In this document: positions 12,111-22,200 of the stretch, piece by piece
Numbering within the stretch: position 1 is the first letter of the stretch
How the letters are laid out: the number at the start of each line of letters is the position of its first letter
Assembly (NCBI GenBank): GCA_964036275.1
Contig: OZ038437.1
Location: forward strand, 13,400,590 to 13,464,589
DNA length: 64,000 nucleotides
Source: Litoditis marina
Taxonomy: Eukaryota > Nematoda > Chromadorea > Rhabditida > Rhabditidae
Reading direction: 5' to 3'
Made by a program: the position numbers and the translations under genes
Notes under the pieces: model-generated
Told to the model about the DNA's origin: nothing
Database searches by the model: none
Seen by the model: only the letters and a program-made list of their open reading frames with translations

Positions 12111-12840
12111 TGTCATCTACCTCTCACTAACTACTCACTGCGATAGGTTAAAAGATAATTGTAATGCAGTGGTTGGGTGCCCCAAGGAGGACATGAACAC
12201 AATACAGAAAAAAAGAGACAAATTTATAAATAAAAGACACAAAACTTATAAAAATTATAACCATTGTTGTTGAACGGAATATAACTGCTGGTAGTTTATC
12301 ATTTTTGGAAAATGAGGCGGTATGGACGCTCTCTACAGACTCAATTTTGGTGACCTCGTTTCCTTTTCCAAGTGAGGTGGTATGGACGACTCATAAGAGA
12401 CAACCATTTTCATGACCTTTTCACTTTCCCACGACCCCTTGAGACGACCATCCCCAAAATCGTCCATACAGGCGATCTCCCGGACAACCCTCGCAGACCA
12501 ACTCTGAAATCGAAACACTTTCTCGGCAAATTTCCATTTTCTCAGTGCAACTTTGTTGATCACATTCCGGAACCGACTCACTCTCTGCAACCTCTCGTTT
12601 CTCCATCGATGTTGGAGGGAGATTCCGAAACTTCTTCTCATCATCACACTCAAAAACAGAATTACATCATTCCAATTTCATTCACAATGGAAGCAGTATT
12701 ATATCACTTGTCCCACCACAACAGTACTACTTGACAAAGATACAAATGGCACCTCGAAGTACAAAGATCGCATTTTGAAAGCAATACGCTTAAAACGGGT
12801 GTAATCAAAACTTTTTTTCTTCCGAATAAATAACCAATGG

Positions 12841-15800
12841 CTACTTGTCCGGTGCACAGCAGTATGCTTCGAACTCTCCCTGTTGACATCTGGTTCCGTA
12901 CGGACAGAAGTTGTGCTCACAAAGACGACCGAACATGTCAGGCACGCTTGTCTCGTTCTCTTTGCAGATCGCCTTCCGGTTCTCGCGGTAACGGTCTGAA
13001 ACACGGATCTAAACTAAAAGTAATTTCATATTAATATTTAATATTCATTTATTCACGTCGCTTCGTTACGAGGCGGTGTTCATCTAACATGTGACAGATC
13101 TTTGTTGGAGCAGCTTCTTGTGAGTTGTATATATAGTAAAGGTAACATGCAGTGAAAAAAAATATCTAGTTCTGCGTTCGATGTAGAGTAACCGATTTCC
13201 CAGTTCAGGTAACCTAGAAATGTAGACTTCCAATTTTCGCGTCATTCTCCAGCTAACCGGTTATGGATACACTGTTAACCATTTGCACGTCCACGTGAAA
13301 CATGATAACCACACCAGAACTCAGAAACGTGCAATGACAAAGTGCACGATGCCACATTAGAATGCAAACATCACGTGACTATTCAATTTACTTCTAGTGT
13401 TATTTCGAAAGAACTTTGGCAGAGTGCCAAAGCTGAAATGAGTCAATGAAGCTTTCTACTCTGAAAATGTCAAAATTTTGGTTTGCCATAGGTATATAAA
13501 GGTATACTACTTTTACAGGTTATCGGCAATCTAACAGTAACTGATAAAGATTAAATTCCGAAATTGAAAGTTGCATTTGAAATAGTTACGCAAATGTTTG
13601 AATGTGTACTGTATGAGCTTTCTTCCGGAACAAAAACGAAACGATTCTTCCGGATTCGAGAACTAATCAAATTCTGACCAAAGTTGAACCGAACCAAATC
13701 AAAATGGTTGACTGTGGATGGGGTTAGGTTCGGTTCCTTGTCGGTTATATAGACGTCGCCAACGGAATGGCGGGAGGGTACTGTATGTCTCACTTTCCTC
13801 TGTGTACGCACGCATGTCTCTGATTCTGAAGCTTGCTGGTTATGCGCAGCGGTTATCGCGCTCTGCTACGAATCTTTTGCTCGCAGGTTCGATTACGGCG
13901 AGAGACAAAAATGTATACTATTGGCATCCACTATAGTACGCAAGCGAATTAGTTTTCTCACCGGATCAACTGGTCTGGAAATAATTGGTTCGGAATAGTT
14001 TTGGGAAAGACTACACCTCCGATAGCTGTGTCACAGCACTGTCCGATGCCCATGTGTGCGGATTGGCAACTGCTTCCCTCAAGACATTTGTCTCTCACAT
14101 CAGGAAAATCTTCTCTTTTCTGAGATTTGAGAATAGGGTATTTGTGAGACCCTCTCCCAAAGTCCCAAGCAAAACAGAGCGCGACGCTAGCAGCATTAAA
14201 TCCGGGACAAGTGTAGATGTCAGGTATTCCTGAAAAAAAAACAGAAATTTTAGGTTTTTCTAACCGTTTAACTTGTTTCCGCGACCGATGCAGGTTCCGC
14301 ACCTACGTACGTAATCAACCGTGGCGCAGCTTTACGTAGGCGCCAATTCAAAATAATAAACTGATACAGTATACAGATTCATAAAAATATTGCTCCCTGA
14401 ATAGTTTTTCTGCAAATTAGGTTATAAAATCACACATTACCGAAAAACATACATATAATAACTTTTGTAAACTTTTTACTTTAAATGTCGGCGAGACCCT
14501 TTCTCTTTAATCAGAACACAACTCGAAGGGGTATGGGTTTTGTCAAACCGTAGAAGGGCAAGATTTGGCGAGCGGCCAGTTCATCTGCGTGTTCGTCTCA
14601 GACAACCCCTTGCCAATTAGCAAACCAATTGTGTAGCGGCCTCGGCGAGAGAGTGTGAAGGTCAGAGAGACGCAGACCGTCTCATCCTGTCTGCCGCCTC
14701 ATTGACCTGCATGCTCTCTCATTTTTGTAGCTGGCCAATTGCAGAAAATTAACGCTAATCGTTCTGAGTGGATTCACAAACTCTCTCATCTGCTGGTACT
14801 TGATCGACAACCGCTCGCCGCTAAATTGGTCTTTTTTGGGGTAATAATAAGATGTTTCACTTTTAATACATTCATTGCGCGCAGCGCGAAGCGTTAAGCG
14901 CTGCGCAGACTAGTTCTCCTGAACGGATTTCTGGGATTTTGATGGAGAGAGATAGAGGAGGAAGGGCTCTATAATTGTGCTAATTAGAAATAATGATCTA
15001 CAGTTTTTTTTCTGAAGCAGGTCCATTGCTAAATGTTACCGTATTACCCTGTGTGTAGGGTGAACTCGTTGATTTTTGATCAACGTTCGTAATCAATAGC
15101 GTGTAAGATCAAACTACAACAAACATTTGTTCGTTTTTATAAGATAAATTGCTGATATCCTCGTCAACTGACCCTAAGAGTCGTAGAGGTGCAGCGTCGG
15201 AAACGGCGTAACTTTGAACTCAAGCAACAAGAATTAATTCGACTTTTTTAGATAGAATATAGATTTAGGTCAGTTTTTACCTCAGTTCATTTAGCAATTC
15301 ATTCTTAAGTTCATGTCAACCTAAATTTAGTTTAAAGAGGGATGATGTGGACCAATCCCAACGTATTTCGTTTATTGAATAAAACTGACGGCCTGGGACT
15401 TGCCAGGAGTGGTCGTACATCTCATAGGAACCCCTCTCCCTCTCGTTCAATTGACATCCCGCAAAATAATAGGGGTAGACTTCTTGGCGTTCAATGTCCA
15501 TATAGTACTGAAAAAGATATATGTATCACATTTTCAGAGTAAAACATAATATAGTCTTCACATATATATATATTGTTAACAATACATATATAGTTATCGC
15601 TTACGGAAAGGCGGGAGGATATTGATTTTCGCTGTGTAAGAACACATGTCCTCGATTGATTCCAAAGCCTGGCGATTAATGTACCTTCGTAGCGCGGTGG
15701 TTAGCGCTCAATTACGAACCTTTTGCTGGCAGGTTCGATTCCGGCGAGGGACAAAAAGTTATGAATTTGGCTCCCCCTATAGTTGGAGAGATATAGTCGT

Positions 15801-16585
15801 TTTTATTCCCACTGAGACTCCAAAGTGCAAAAGTTCGTGCTATACTCCGTTTCGCCAATCGATAACTTTCTACAGTAATATTTCGAACTTTCAAGGACAT
15901 TGTAATAACAAATGTGGAAAACGAAATCACATAGTTTAAACTCTTGAAATGCCAACAAGATATGAAAAATTTACTTATAATAATAATATATTCACAATAT
16001 AACTGTAGAGGGCTATTGTTGCGTGAAACAAACTATATGTTATATTTAGAGAAAAGGTTAGAAGTTTTCGTATGCAATTATTACAAAAAAATGGTCCAGA
16101 ACATTTTTGACAAGGTTGAGGTGATTACATGAATACGATCCTCGGACAGGATAAAAATCCACTGTATAAGTCTCAGTAGGACAGTAGGAATCCATGAACT
16201 ATATTATACTAGAAGTAAATTGAATAGTCACGTCAAGTTAGCATTCTAATGAGGTATCGTGCACTTTGTCGTTGCACATTTTTGAGCTCTGCTGTGTTGA
16301 ATTTGTTTCATTTGGCTGTGCAATTGACTAACAGTGTATGTTGTACCTTGATTCCTCTGTTTTCTACTTCATCACAGTAATATCCTCGGTAATATACAGG
16401 AATATCTTATAGCAACGTTGTTGACAAAGCGTATATATGTGTTCTAACACAGAACAAAATGTGTGATACAGCAAACTCCTGCTTTATACCTTGATTCCTC
16501 TGTTTTCCGTTTCATCACAGTAATATCCTAGGTCAGGAGACACCGCCATCCCAGGCGCGACGAGAAAGAATAGAACAATCAACAT
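12841..16585 (-). CDS. Secreted cysteine-rich protein with two six-Cys modules, 4 exons, 216 aa
   Basis: Exons in transcript order are 16490-16585, 15321-15507, 14017-14229 and 12841-12995 (651 nt, all phases closing). A 5' UTR begins at a TTTCAG acceptor, 16608. Residues 1-16 form a signal peptide (MLIVLFFLVAPGMAVS), so the product is probably secreted. Cysteines lie at 23 and 50, then in two spaced sets of six: 102, 113, 143, 149, 159-160 and 176, 191, 196, 202, 211-212. Each set contains C-x5-C-x8/9-CC, and the second ends CCAPDK-stop. This spacing resembles lustrin-type cysteine-rich modules common in nematode secreted proteins, and less closely EB or WAP modules. No catalytic residues are recognised and the function is unknown. 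Intron 2 contains SINE-like and TIR elements. Fragments of exon 1 (about 16336-16398) and exon 4 (about 10990-11051) lie outside the gene, suggesting a decayed tandem copy. Confidence 0.8.
13046..13130 (+). repeat. Duplicated block, second copy (see 9566-9640)
   Basis: Contains CGTTACGAGGCGGTGTTCAT followed by CTAACATGTGACAGATCTT, matching the block in intron 5 of the MSP-like gene. Confidence 0.6.
13273..13402 (+). repeat. Dispersed repeat (GTGCAATGACAAAGTGCACG core), copy 2
   Basis: Same order of blocks as 3436-3570, with small indels. Confidence 0.65.
13747..13936 (+). mobile_element. SINE-like repeat with embedded tRNA-like part, copy 1
   Basis: Starts TATAGACGTCGCCAACGG, then CGGGAGGGTACTGTAT and TACGCACGCATGTCT. 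A tRNA-like half follows (A-box-like ATGCGCAGCGG, B-box-like GGTTCGATTAC), and it ends near GGCATCCACTATAG. It aligns along its length with 15586-15783 and with the reverse complement of 39326-39534. Confidence 0.72.
14637..14790 (+). repeat. Dispersed repeat family C, copy 2
   Basis: CGAGAGAGTGTGAAGGTCAG, GAGACGCAGACCGTCTCATC, then CCTCATTGACCTGCATGCTC and TTTGTAGCTGG, as in the copies at 2583, 16925 (inverted) and 18190. Confidence 0.65.
15586..15783 (+). mobile_element. SINE-like repeat with embedded tRNA-like part, copy 2
   Basis: Best preserved tRNA-like part: TAGCGCGGTGG as A-box, a GCGC/GCGC D-stem and a perfect GGTTCGATTCC B-box. A GTACCTT/GAGGGAC pairing is almost an acceptor stem. 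It lies next to the TIR element at 15805. Confidence 0.7.
15805..16181. mobile_element. TIR element (CACTGAGACTCC ends), copy 2
   Basis: Left end ATTCCCACTGAGACTCC is inverted at the right end (AAGTCTCAGTAGGA). Internal AATGTGGAAAACGAAATCAC and CTGTAGAGGGCTATTGTTGC match the copy at 2917-3333. Confidence 0.72.
16203..16335 (-). repeat. Dispersed repeat (GTGCAATGACAAAGTGCACG core), copy 3, inverted
   Basis: Reverse complement of the 3436 and 13273 copies; begins ACTAGAAGTAAATTGAATAG on the plus strand. Confidence 0.6.
16336..16398 (-). pseudogene. Partial duplicate of Cys-rich gene exon 1
   Basis: On the minus strand it encodes G-Y-Y-C-D-E-V-E-N-R-G-I-K followed by a GTACAA donor-like site, matching the exon 1 end (GYYCDETENRGIK). 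It lies inside intron 1 and has no signal peptide and no clear acceptor. It could be an extra exon but is more likely a relic. Confidence 0.65.
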
Positions 16586-16691
16586 TGTAGACACGGCTTC
16601 CAAGTTCTCTGAAACAAAATGTGCACATTACGTAATTTCTACATAGAAAAGTTTGAAATGTAATCAAGAACAACTACAAAATGAAATCATA

Positions 16692-16816
16692 GTTGAAGAA
16701 GGACGATTATGTGGTCCAATCGCAACGCTTCAGTCCTTTAAACTGCAATACATTTTCCAACTGCAGTTTAAAGGACCGTTGACACGGGATTGGTCCCCAT
16801 AATCGTCCTGCTTTAA
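16692..16816. mobile_element. Palindromic MITE family D, copy 1
   Basis: AAGAAGGACGATTATGTGG at the left is inverted at the right (CATAATCGTCCTGCTTTAA). The centre is a second palindrome of CTTTAAACTGCAAT around CATTTTC. Other copies lie at 33521, 43916 and 45759. Confidence 0.8.
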
Positions 16817-16924
16817 AAGTAAAATTTTTTAAGATTCGCTGACTATGCATGCTTCGTAGATCGCCAGTAAAATAAACATGTACATTGAAATGTTCACAAT
16901 ATACAAGTTAGCTCTCGCGTACAG

Positions 16925-17085
16925 AACGATTTGCGCCAATGTTTGCCGATTTGAAAACTACAAAAACGAGAGCATGGAGGTCAATAAGGCCGCAGACAGT
17001 TAGAGACATCTGCGTCTCTCTGACATGTGCACTCTCTTGTTGTGGCTACTACAAAAGAGGTTCGCCAATTAGCAGAGAATCGTCT
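16925..17085 (-). repeat. Dispersed repeat family C, copy 3, inverted
   Basis: GAGAGCATGGAGGTCAATAAGG and CATCTGCGTCTCTCTGACAT on the plus strand are the reverse complement of the other copies' core. Confidence 0.6.
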
Positions 17086-17559
17086 GAGTACTCGAACAAG
17101 TTTTGATTCCCAACTAAGTGACAAATATGAAAGTTTTCAAGAAGTTGTGGCTTGTAGACACATAGTTAGAAGTTTCAAGCAAATCTCTTTTATAGGAAAA
17201 TGTCTTTATTTTCACATGGATTAACATTGAATTTCCCAACATTGAAGCAGTCAACTCATTGAAATTCTAGTCTGCGTTCACATCAAGAATTGATTCAAAA
17301 TATTCTCAGAAACATATGGGAGCGAAACGGCAACACCACAATACCACAAATTGTCACAAAAAAAAGAAATATACAAAACTACGAATAAGAAAAATATAAA
17401 AATATGCGAATAAAATTAACTTCTTCAAATTATTTTGTGTCTAGCTTGTATGTAGAATAATTTACATAGAGAAGAGCAAAAGCAAGAAAAAATAGTACAC
17501 ACTTCATTTTGTCTGCAATAAATGTGGAAAATTCCTTATCTGACCGTATTTTTTGCTAA

Positions 17560-17715
17560 CCCTTTTTTCAGGTTACCTCACAGGTAACCGGTACATAACC
17601 TAAAATAATAAAAAAACGGTAACTGTTTTTCTGAAGAATGTAGTTTTTACCATTAGTTTGAACGGTAACCGAAATTTAGTTTTGGTTACTAAAACCGGTC
17701 AGTTCACCAAAAAAC
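17560..17715. repeat. GGTTACC-rich palindromic repeat
   Basis: Many GGTTAC, GTAACC and ACCGGT units in both orientations. A related patch lies at 46620-46880 and a shorter one at 53240-53310. Confidence 0.55.
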
Positions 17716-18189
17716 GGTTAGATATATGACCAATAAATGTTGTAGTTTGATGCTCACACACATCATCAGTCAGTGTTTCATTCTGCCATGAACGTGGTTG
17801 AATCAAACAAACTACGCAAACAGCAAGATAAAAGAACAAGTACAGTTCAATTCAATTTTTTGAGATTCAATGACAAATTTGCCGTTTTTGTGCCGAAAAA
17901 ATAGGCCAAACTTTTCCATGGAAACTCAAAACTCATCGATGCTCGGTAAAAGTATTTCATGAAAACGAACATTGACACTATTGAACATCGAAAAACTAAC
18001 TGAAATTTCTGTTTTTAAAGGATCAATCCGAACAGTTTATATCGCTTGAGACAAACTGCTTGAAAACCACAAAAAAAAACGATAGAATCGATTTGTGTCT
18101 TCGGGGTATCTCATTCCAGATTTGTTTAGTTCCATTAAAACCATTAAAAAACCAATAATATTTATTTAATATTCACGACAAGGCCCTGC

Positions 18190-18330
18190 CTCGAAGTAGC
18201 TGCCTCGACGAGAGAGCGTTCAGGTCAAAGACACGCAGACTGTCTTAGCCTGTCTACGGCCTCATCGAACTCCGTGATCTTTCGCTTTTGTAGCTTCTAA
18301 TCGCAGAATATTCGGGACCAATCGTTGTGA
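18190..18330 (+). repeat. Dispersed repeat family C, copy 4
   Basis: CGACGAGAGAGCGTTCAGGTC, GACACGCAGACTGTC and GGCCTCATCGAACTCCGTG follow the family order. Confidence 0.6.
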
Positions 18331-19234
18331 GAATATGAAACTTTATTTGGGTGATTCCTGAACGGAATTACGATCTGAGGACAATAGAGTTGCGCCAACT
18401 AGTACGATTCCGTAGCTACACATACATTATGCTACTGTGTTGTTTCATTTTCTGATGATCTATTCGTGCAAGTTTGCAACCTATAACACTAGTTTTCAAC
18501 CTACAACACAACAAGTTCCAGAAGAAGTTTAAAGGAGACCTTATAAAAATTTCACAAGCTACTGGGAGCTGAAATTTTTTATCTACTGTGATATTAGACC
18601 TCCTCAGACTCATTATATTAGTTAATTCATTCAGAATACCCGTTGAACGAGCATAATTTTGAACAAGAATGATTTTGATTTTTTCGGTCCCAAAGATTAC
18701 GGTTTGTCAGACACAGCCGTGCCGCCGGAAATGTATAAAACCCACGGCTGGCTCCAATTGCGGATTAATTTAACGGCTGCCAAAAATTTTCATTTTTGTT
18801 TCTACCTAAACTTTGAACTTATTTAATGTTTTTTGTTTGTTCAAATAGTTCTAACTGTAAAAATTATGCCCAGGGAAATTTGCGGAAGAAGTAATATTTG
18901 GTTGAGATATCAGTTTGTCAAATTATTTCATCACTTTCACAACTTGGAAAATTTCAATTTTTGTTTCAGTTTATGTCTTGAGTTGCAGATATTTCTTAAG
19001 TAATTTAAATTCGAAAACATCGTATCCTAGAGTTAATGATTTTCTGTGAGGTTGCTTTCATATTATTCGTCTCAAAATTTCGGTTTCTTTCCAGCCGAAA
19101 ACTGACAGGCGTTTTCCTCAACTGACTCATTGTTCAATCTTCTGAAGTTCCTATGTTTATCCATAATAGTAGTTTCACTTAATTAATATTATTATTACTC
19201 TTTATTTACAGGTAAAACCTAAAACAACTCCAAG

Positions 19235-22200
19235 ATGGTGAAGCAGAGAAAGGTAGGAAAGAAGAGCGACAAGGTGAAGATGGGTCGCGACTATGGGCCG
19301 GTCAAGAACAGACACACGCTTCGCGGATCCGGACACAGTATGAATCCTGGTATGTTGATTAAATGCATATTATGAAATTGTTATTGGCATTTGGCAACAA
19401 GGCAACATAATAAGTTAAATAGTTTCCCATCAGCGGGAAGGTGATAATGTGTAACATGGACCTATAGGAGGTCTTGCACGTATATGCATAGTTGCCTGAT
19501 CACTAGAAAGCACCGAGAAACGGGCAGTTTCTCTGCAAAACCTGCTGTAGATGTGCTCTGACACGTTTTCTTTTTGTTCAAAAGCGCTTTCCTTCTAGCC
19601 AGGAGCCAGCAGCCACTCTGCTTGCTTACGAATCTCACAAAACTTCCAGTTACAAAAAATTGTAAGAAATCGATCCGTTTTAATCAATTCTTGTTCTTCA
19701 ATTATATTTTTCAGACAGACCAAAGGACAGCAAGGACACGAATCAACGTTCGAAGGCCACCATCAACCGTCTCCGTATGTACAAGAGTTTCAAGGCTATT
19801 CGGTAAGTTATAGAAGTTATTATATTTGGACAATAGATACTCATTTGGTGTCACCAGAGATTTTTTTGAAAATCAGGTGGTTCAGCCGGACGATAAACGG
19901 AAAAACCATTCGAGGTTATGTTAAATAAACTTTCTAATGTTCCTGAAATTTAGGTGGTTCAATTCGTTCATATTGGAGGTTTTCATGTATGACTGAATAC
20001 CCCCAAAAAGGGCTTATTTTCTTTTCAGCTAAGAGAAAACTTGTTCAATTTCATGTGCGTTAATGTTATCGATTAAACCAAACGTAGGGCGACTTTGTTG
20101 GATCGTTCATTGGTTCACCCAATTTTCTTCAAAATCGGAATCTTAAACTACCCCAAGTTCAATAATTGTCGAACTTTACTGTTGAAAATCTCAGTTTTCG
20201 ACCAGTTTTCAATTTAGTAATCCAGATGAAACTCCTGATTTTCATTAAATTTTTGTTCACAACAAAGTCGCATGGTGTCTGGAGTGGGCGACGATTCAGC
20301 TAAAACACTTCGGGCTTATGTCTCGTATAACCAACTGTATGAGTAATTTTCTTTCAAATTTGACCAATCATATTTCATCCATACATAGTATCTATCATGA
20401 AGTTACGAACTTTTAGTTGAAGTAATTACTTGAGTAATAGATAGTAGCTCAACGTGTTTTAGCTGAATCGTCGCCCACTCGGGTCTGGATTAAACAAACA
20501 GAAACATTTATCTAGAGTAGAGTTGATAATTCGTGTCTGCATCATAGTTTTAGTTAGACTGAGATTTGCAATAGTCAAACTAATAGGTTCGCACAGGCGA
20601 ACTCAATATTATTCCTGATACTTTACTTTGAAACCACGAAACTGCTTGTACAAATATTTCAATTGACTTTTTTCTCCTTCCAGTGACAAGAGTGGAAAGA
20701 TCCTGAAGGCCGCCCCGTTCCAAGGATGGCTGAATGCCGGAACTCAGGCTCGCGTTGAACCCAACAGGAAATGGTTCGGTGAGTGGTTCCTTCGTTTTTT
20801 ATAATGGAATAGAGTGCTTATCAGCAATTGAACACGTCTCTTTCCACATTGGTATATGTGGCGCTCCAATTACAAAAAATTGGAGATATGGCAGAGGAAA
20901 AAATAGAGTATAGATTACTCTATTCCTTGCAGTGGTTATTTGATCAGTTTCAGTGGTTTGTTGGTCTTTGATAAATATCATATGAGAATCAGTTTTGAGA
21001 CCAGCAGTTAGCGTTATAATATGGCTAAATAGCCATAAAATGGAAAAAAGGTCGTCCTTTCTGGGAAAATCGGACAAATTCATGAAGGTATATCGTATAT
21101 GAATCGAAGCGGACGTTCATTTTCAAAGAACAACTAGAAATACATTTCAATTGTGTGGGTTGTATTAGTATTTCACTTTCTACAGGTAACACCAGAATCA
21201 TCGGACAAGAGCAGCTGCAAAAGTTCCAGGAAAACCTGGGGAAAGTGATGAAGGATCCCTTCCAGGTTAGAATTTAAGAAAGAAAGAACTTTTATTCCGA
21301 TTTTGTGATATTATTATTATTGAACATTCTTCCTGATAAAAATCTTCTTCTTCGCCTAGGAAAGAGCGGTGGGAAACAGTGCTAGAATTGGTAGATTATA
21401 ACTGTTAAATTAGGTGTCTGCCGCTTGTCGATTTCTTTGAATATCGAAAATCAGGAGAAATGGTCTATTTTTGGTGACGAATCATGGATTCTAAAAACGA
21501 GCACCTTTTTGTAGTATAGTCACACCTTAGTGTTGTGTCGTTGTGTGGTTATAGTGTAGAGTCGGAGTTGTATTTTGTATTGTTCAATACCTTGTTTTCA
21601 GGTTGTTCTTAAGCAGACCAAACTACCCATCAGTCTGCTGCAGGAGAAGGCCAAGGTTAGTTTATTTATTTATAAAAGCTGCATACATTTTTCGTTGTTC
21701 TCGACAATACAATTTTCCATGGTGGCTTGTCTTCTTAATGATGGAATTGTTTGATATTTCCCGTTCCTATCATCAATTCGTCTGTGGACAGGTTTCGAAA
21801 ATGTTTTTTTGCAATGAATAATGCAACCAATTCACACCTAACCTCGAGGGGAACATCACGGGGATATTATTATTATTATTGACACTTTTTTATATTCTTA
21901 GCAACAACGTGTGCACGTGACCGATACTGAGAGCTTCGAGTACACGTTCGGAAAGAAATCTCTGAGAAAGAAGGCCAAGCTGAACTCGGAAAATCTCGAG
22001 GTGGGTTGCATTTCGAACAGTTAAAGTTGGACTGAGGAGATTAGGCGAATTGAATAGGTACATGTTCAACGATATTCTAAATATGTTTTTTATTAGGACG
22101 TGCAGTTCATAATCTCAAAAGTTAACCATTTAATATAGCATTCAATATCGACCGAGTTGTTTTTGTGTTCAGAATGGCGATAATAGCTCGTTTTTGAGAA

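Larger units (their letters stand above)
10506..12840. other. Intergenic region, no supported gene
   Basis: Contains exon relics (10676-10718, 10990-11051), clusters of GTCCATAC motifs (about 11270-11450 and 12320-12480) and a tRNA-like segment (about 12040-12110, -). Overlapping ORFs at 12333-12734 read through the motif repeats and have no recognisable domain. Confidence 0.6.
16609..19211. other. Intergenic region between the Cys-rich gene and ngp-1
   Basis: Divergent promoters of both genes should lie here. Visible content is repeats: 16692-16816, 16925-17085, 17560-17715 and 18190-18330. I see no gene or clear promoter motif. Confidence 0.55.

Noticed and set aside
13830..13906. Possible functional tRNA gene
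   Set aside because: A- and B-box-like motifs are present, but the acceptor and anticodon stems do not pair properly, and the match to other copies extends well beyond tRNA bounds, so it is a repeat.
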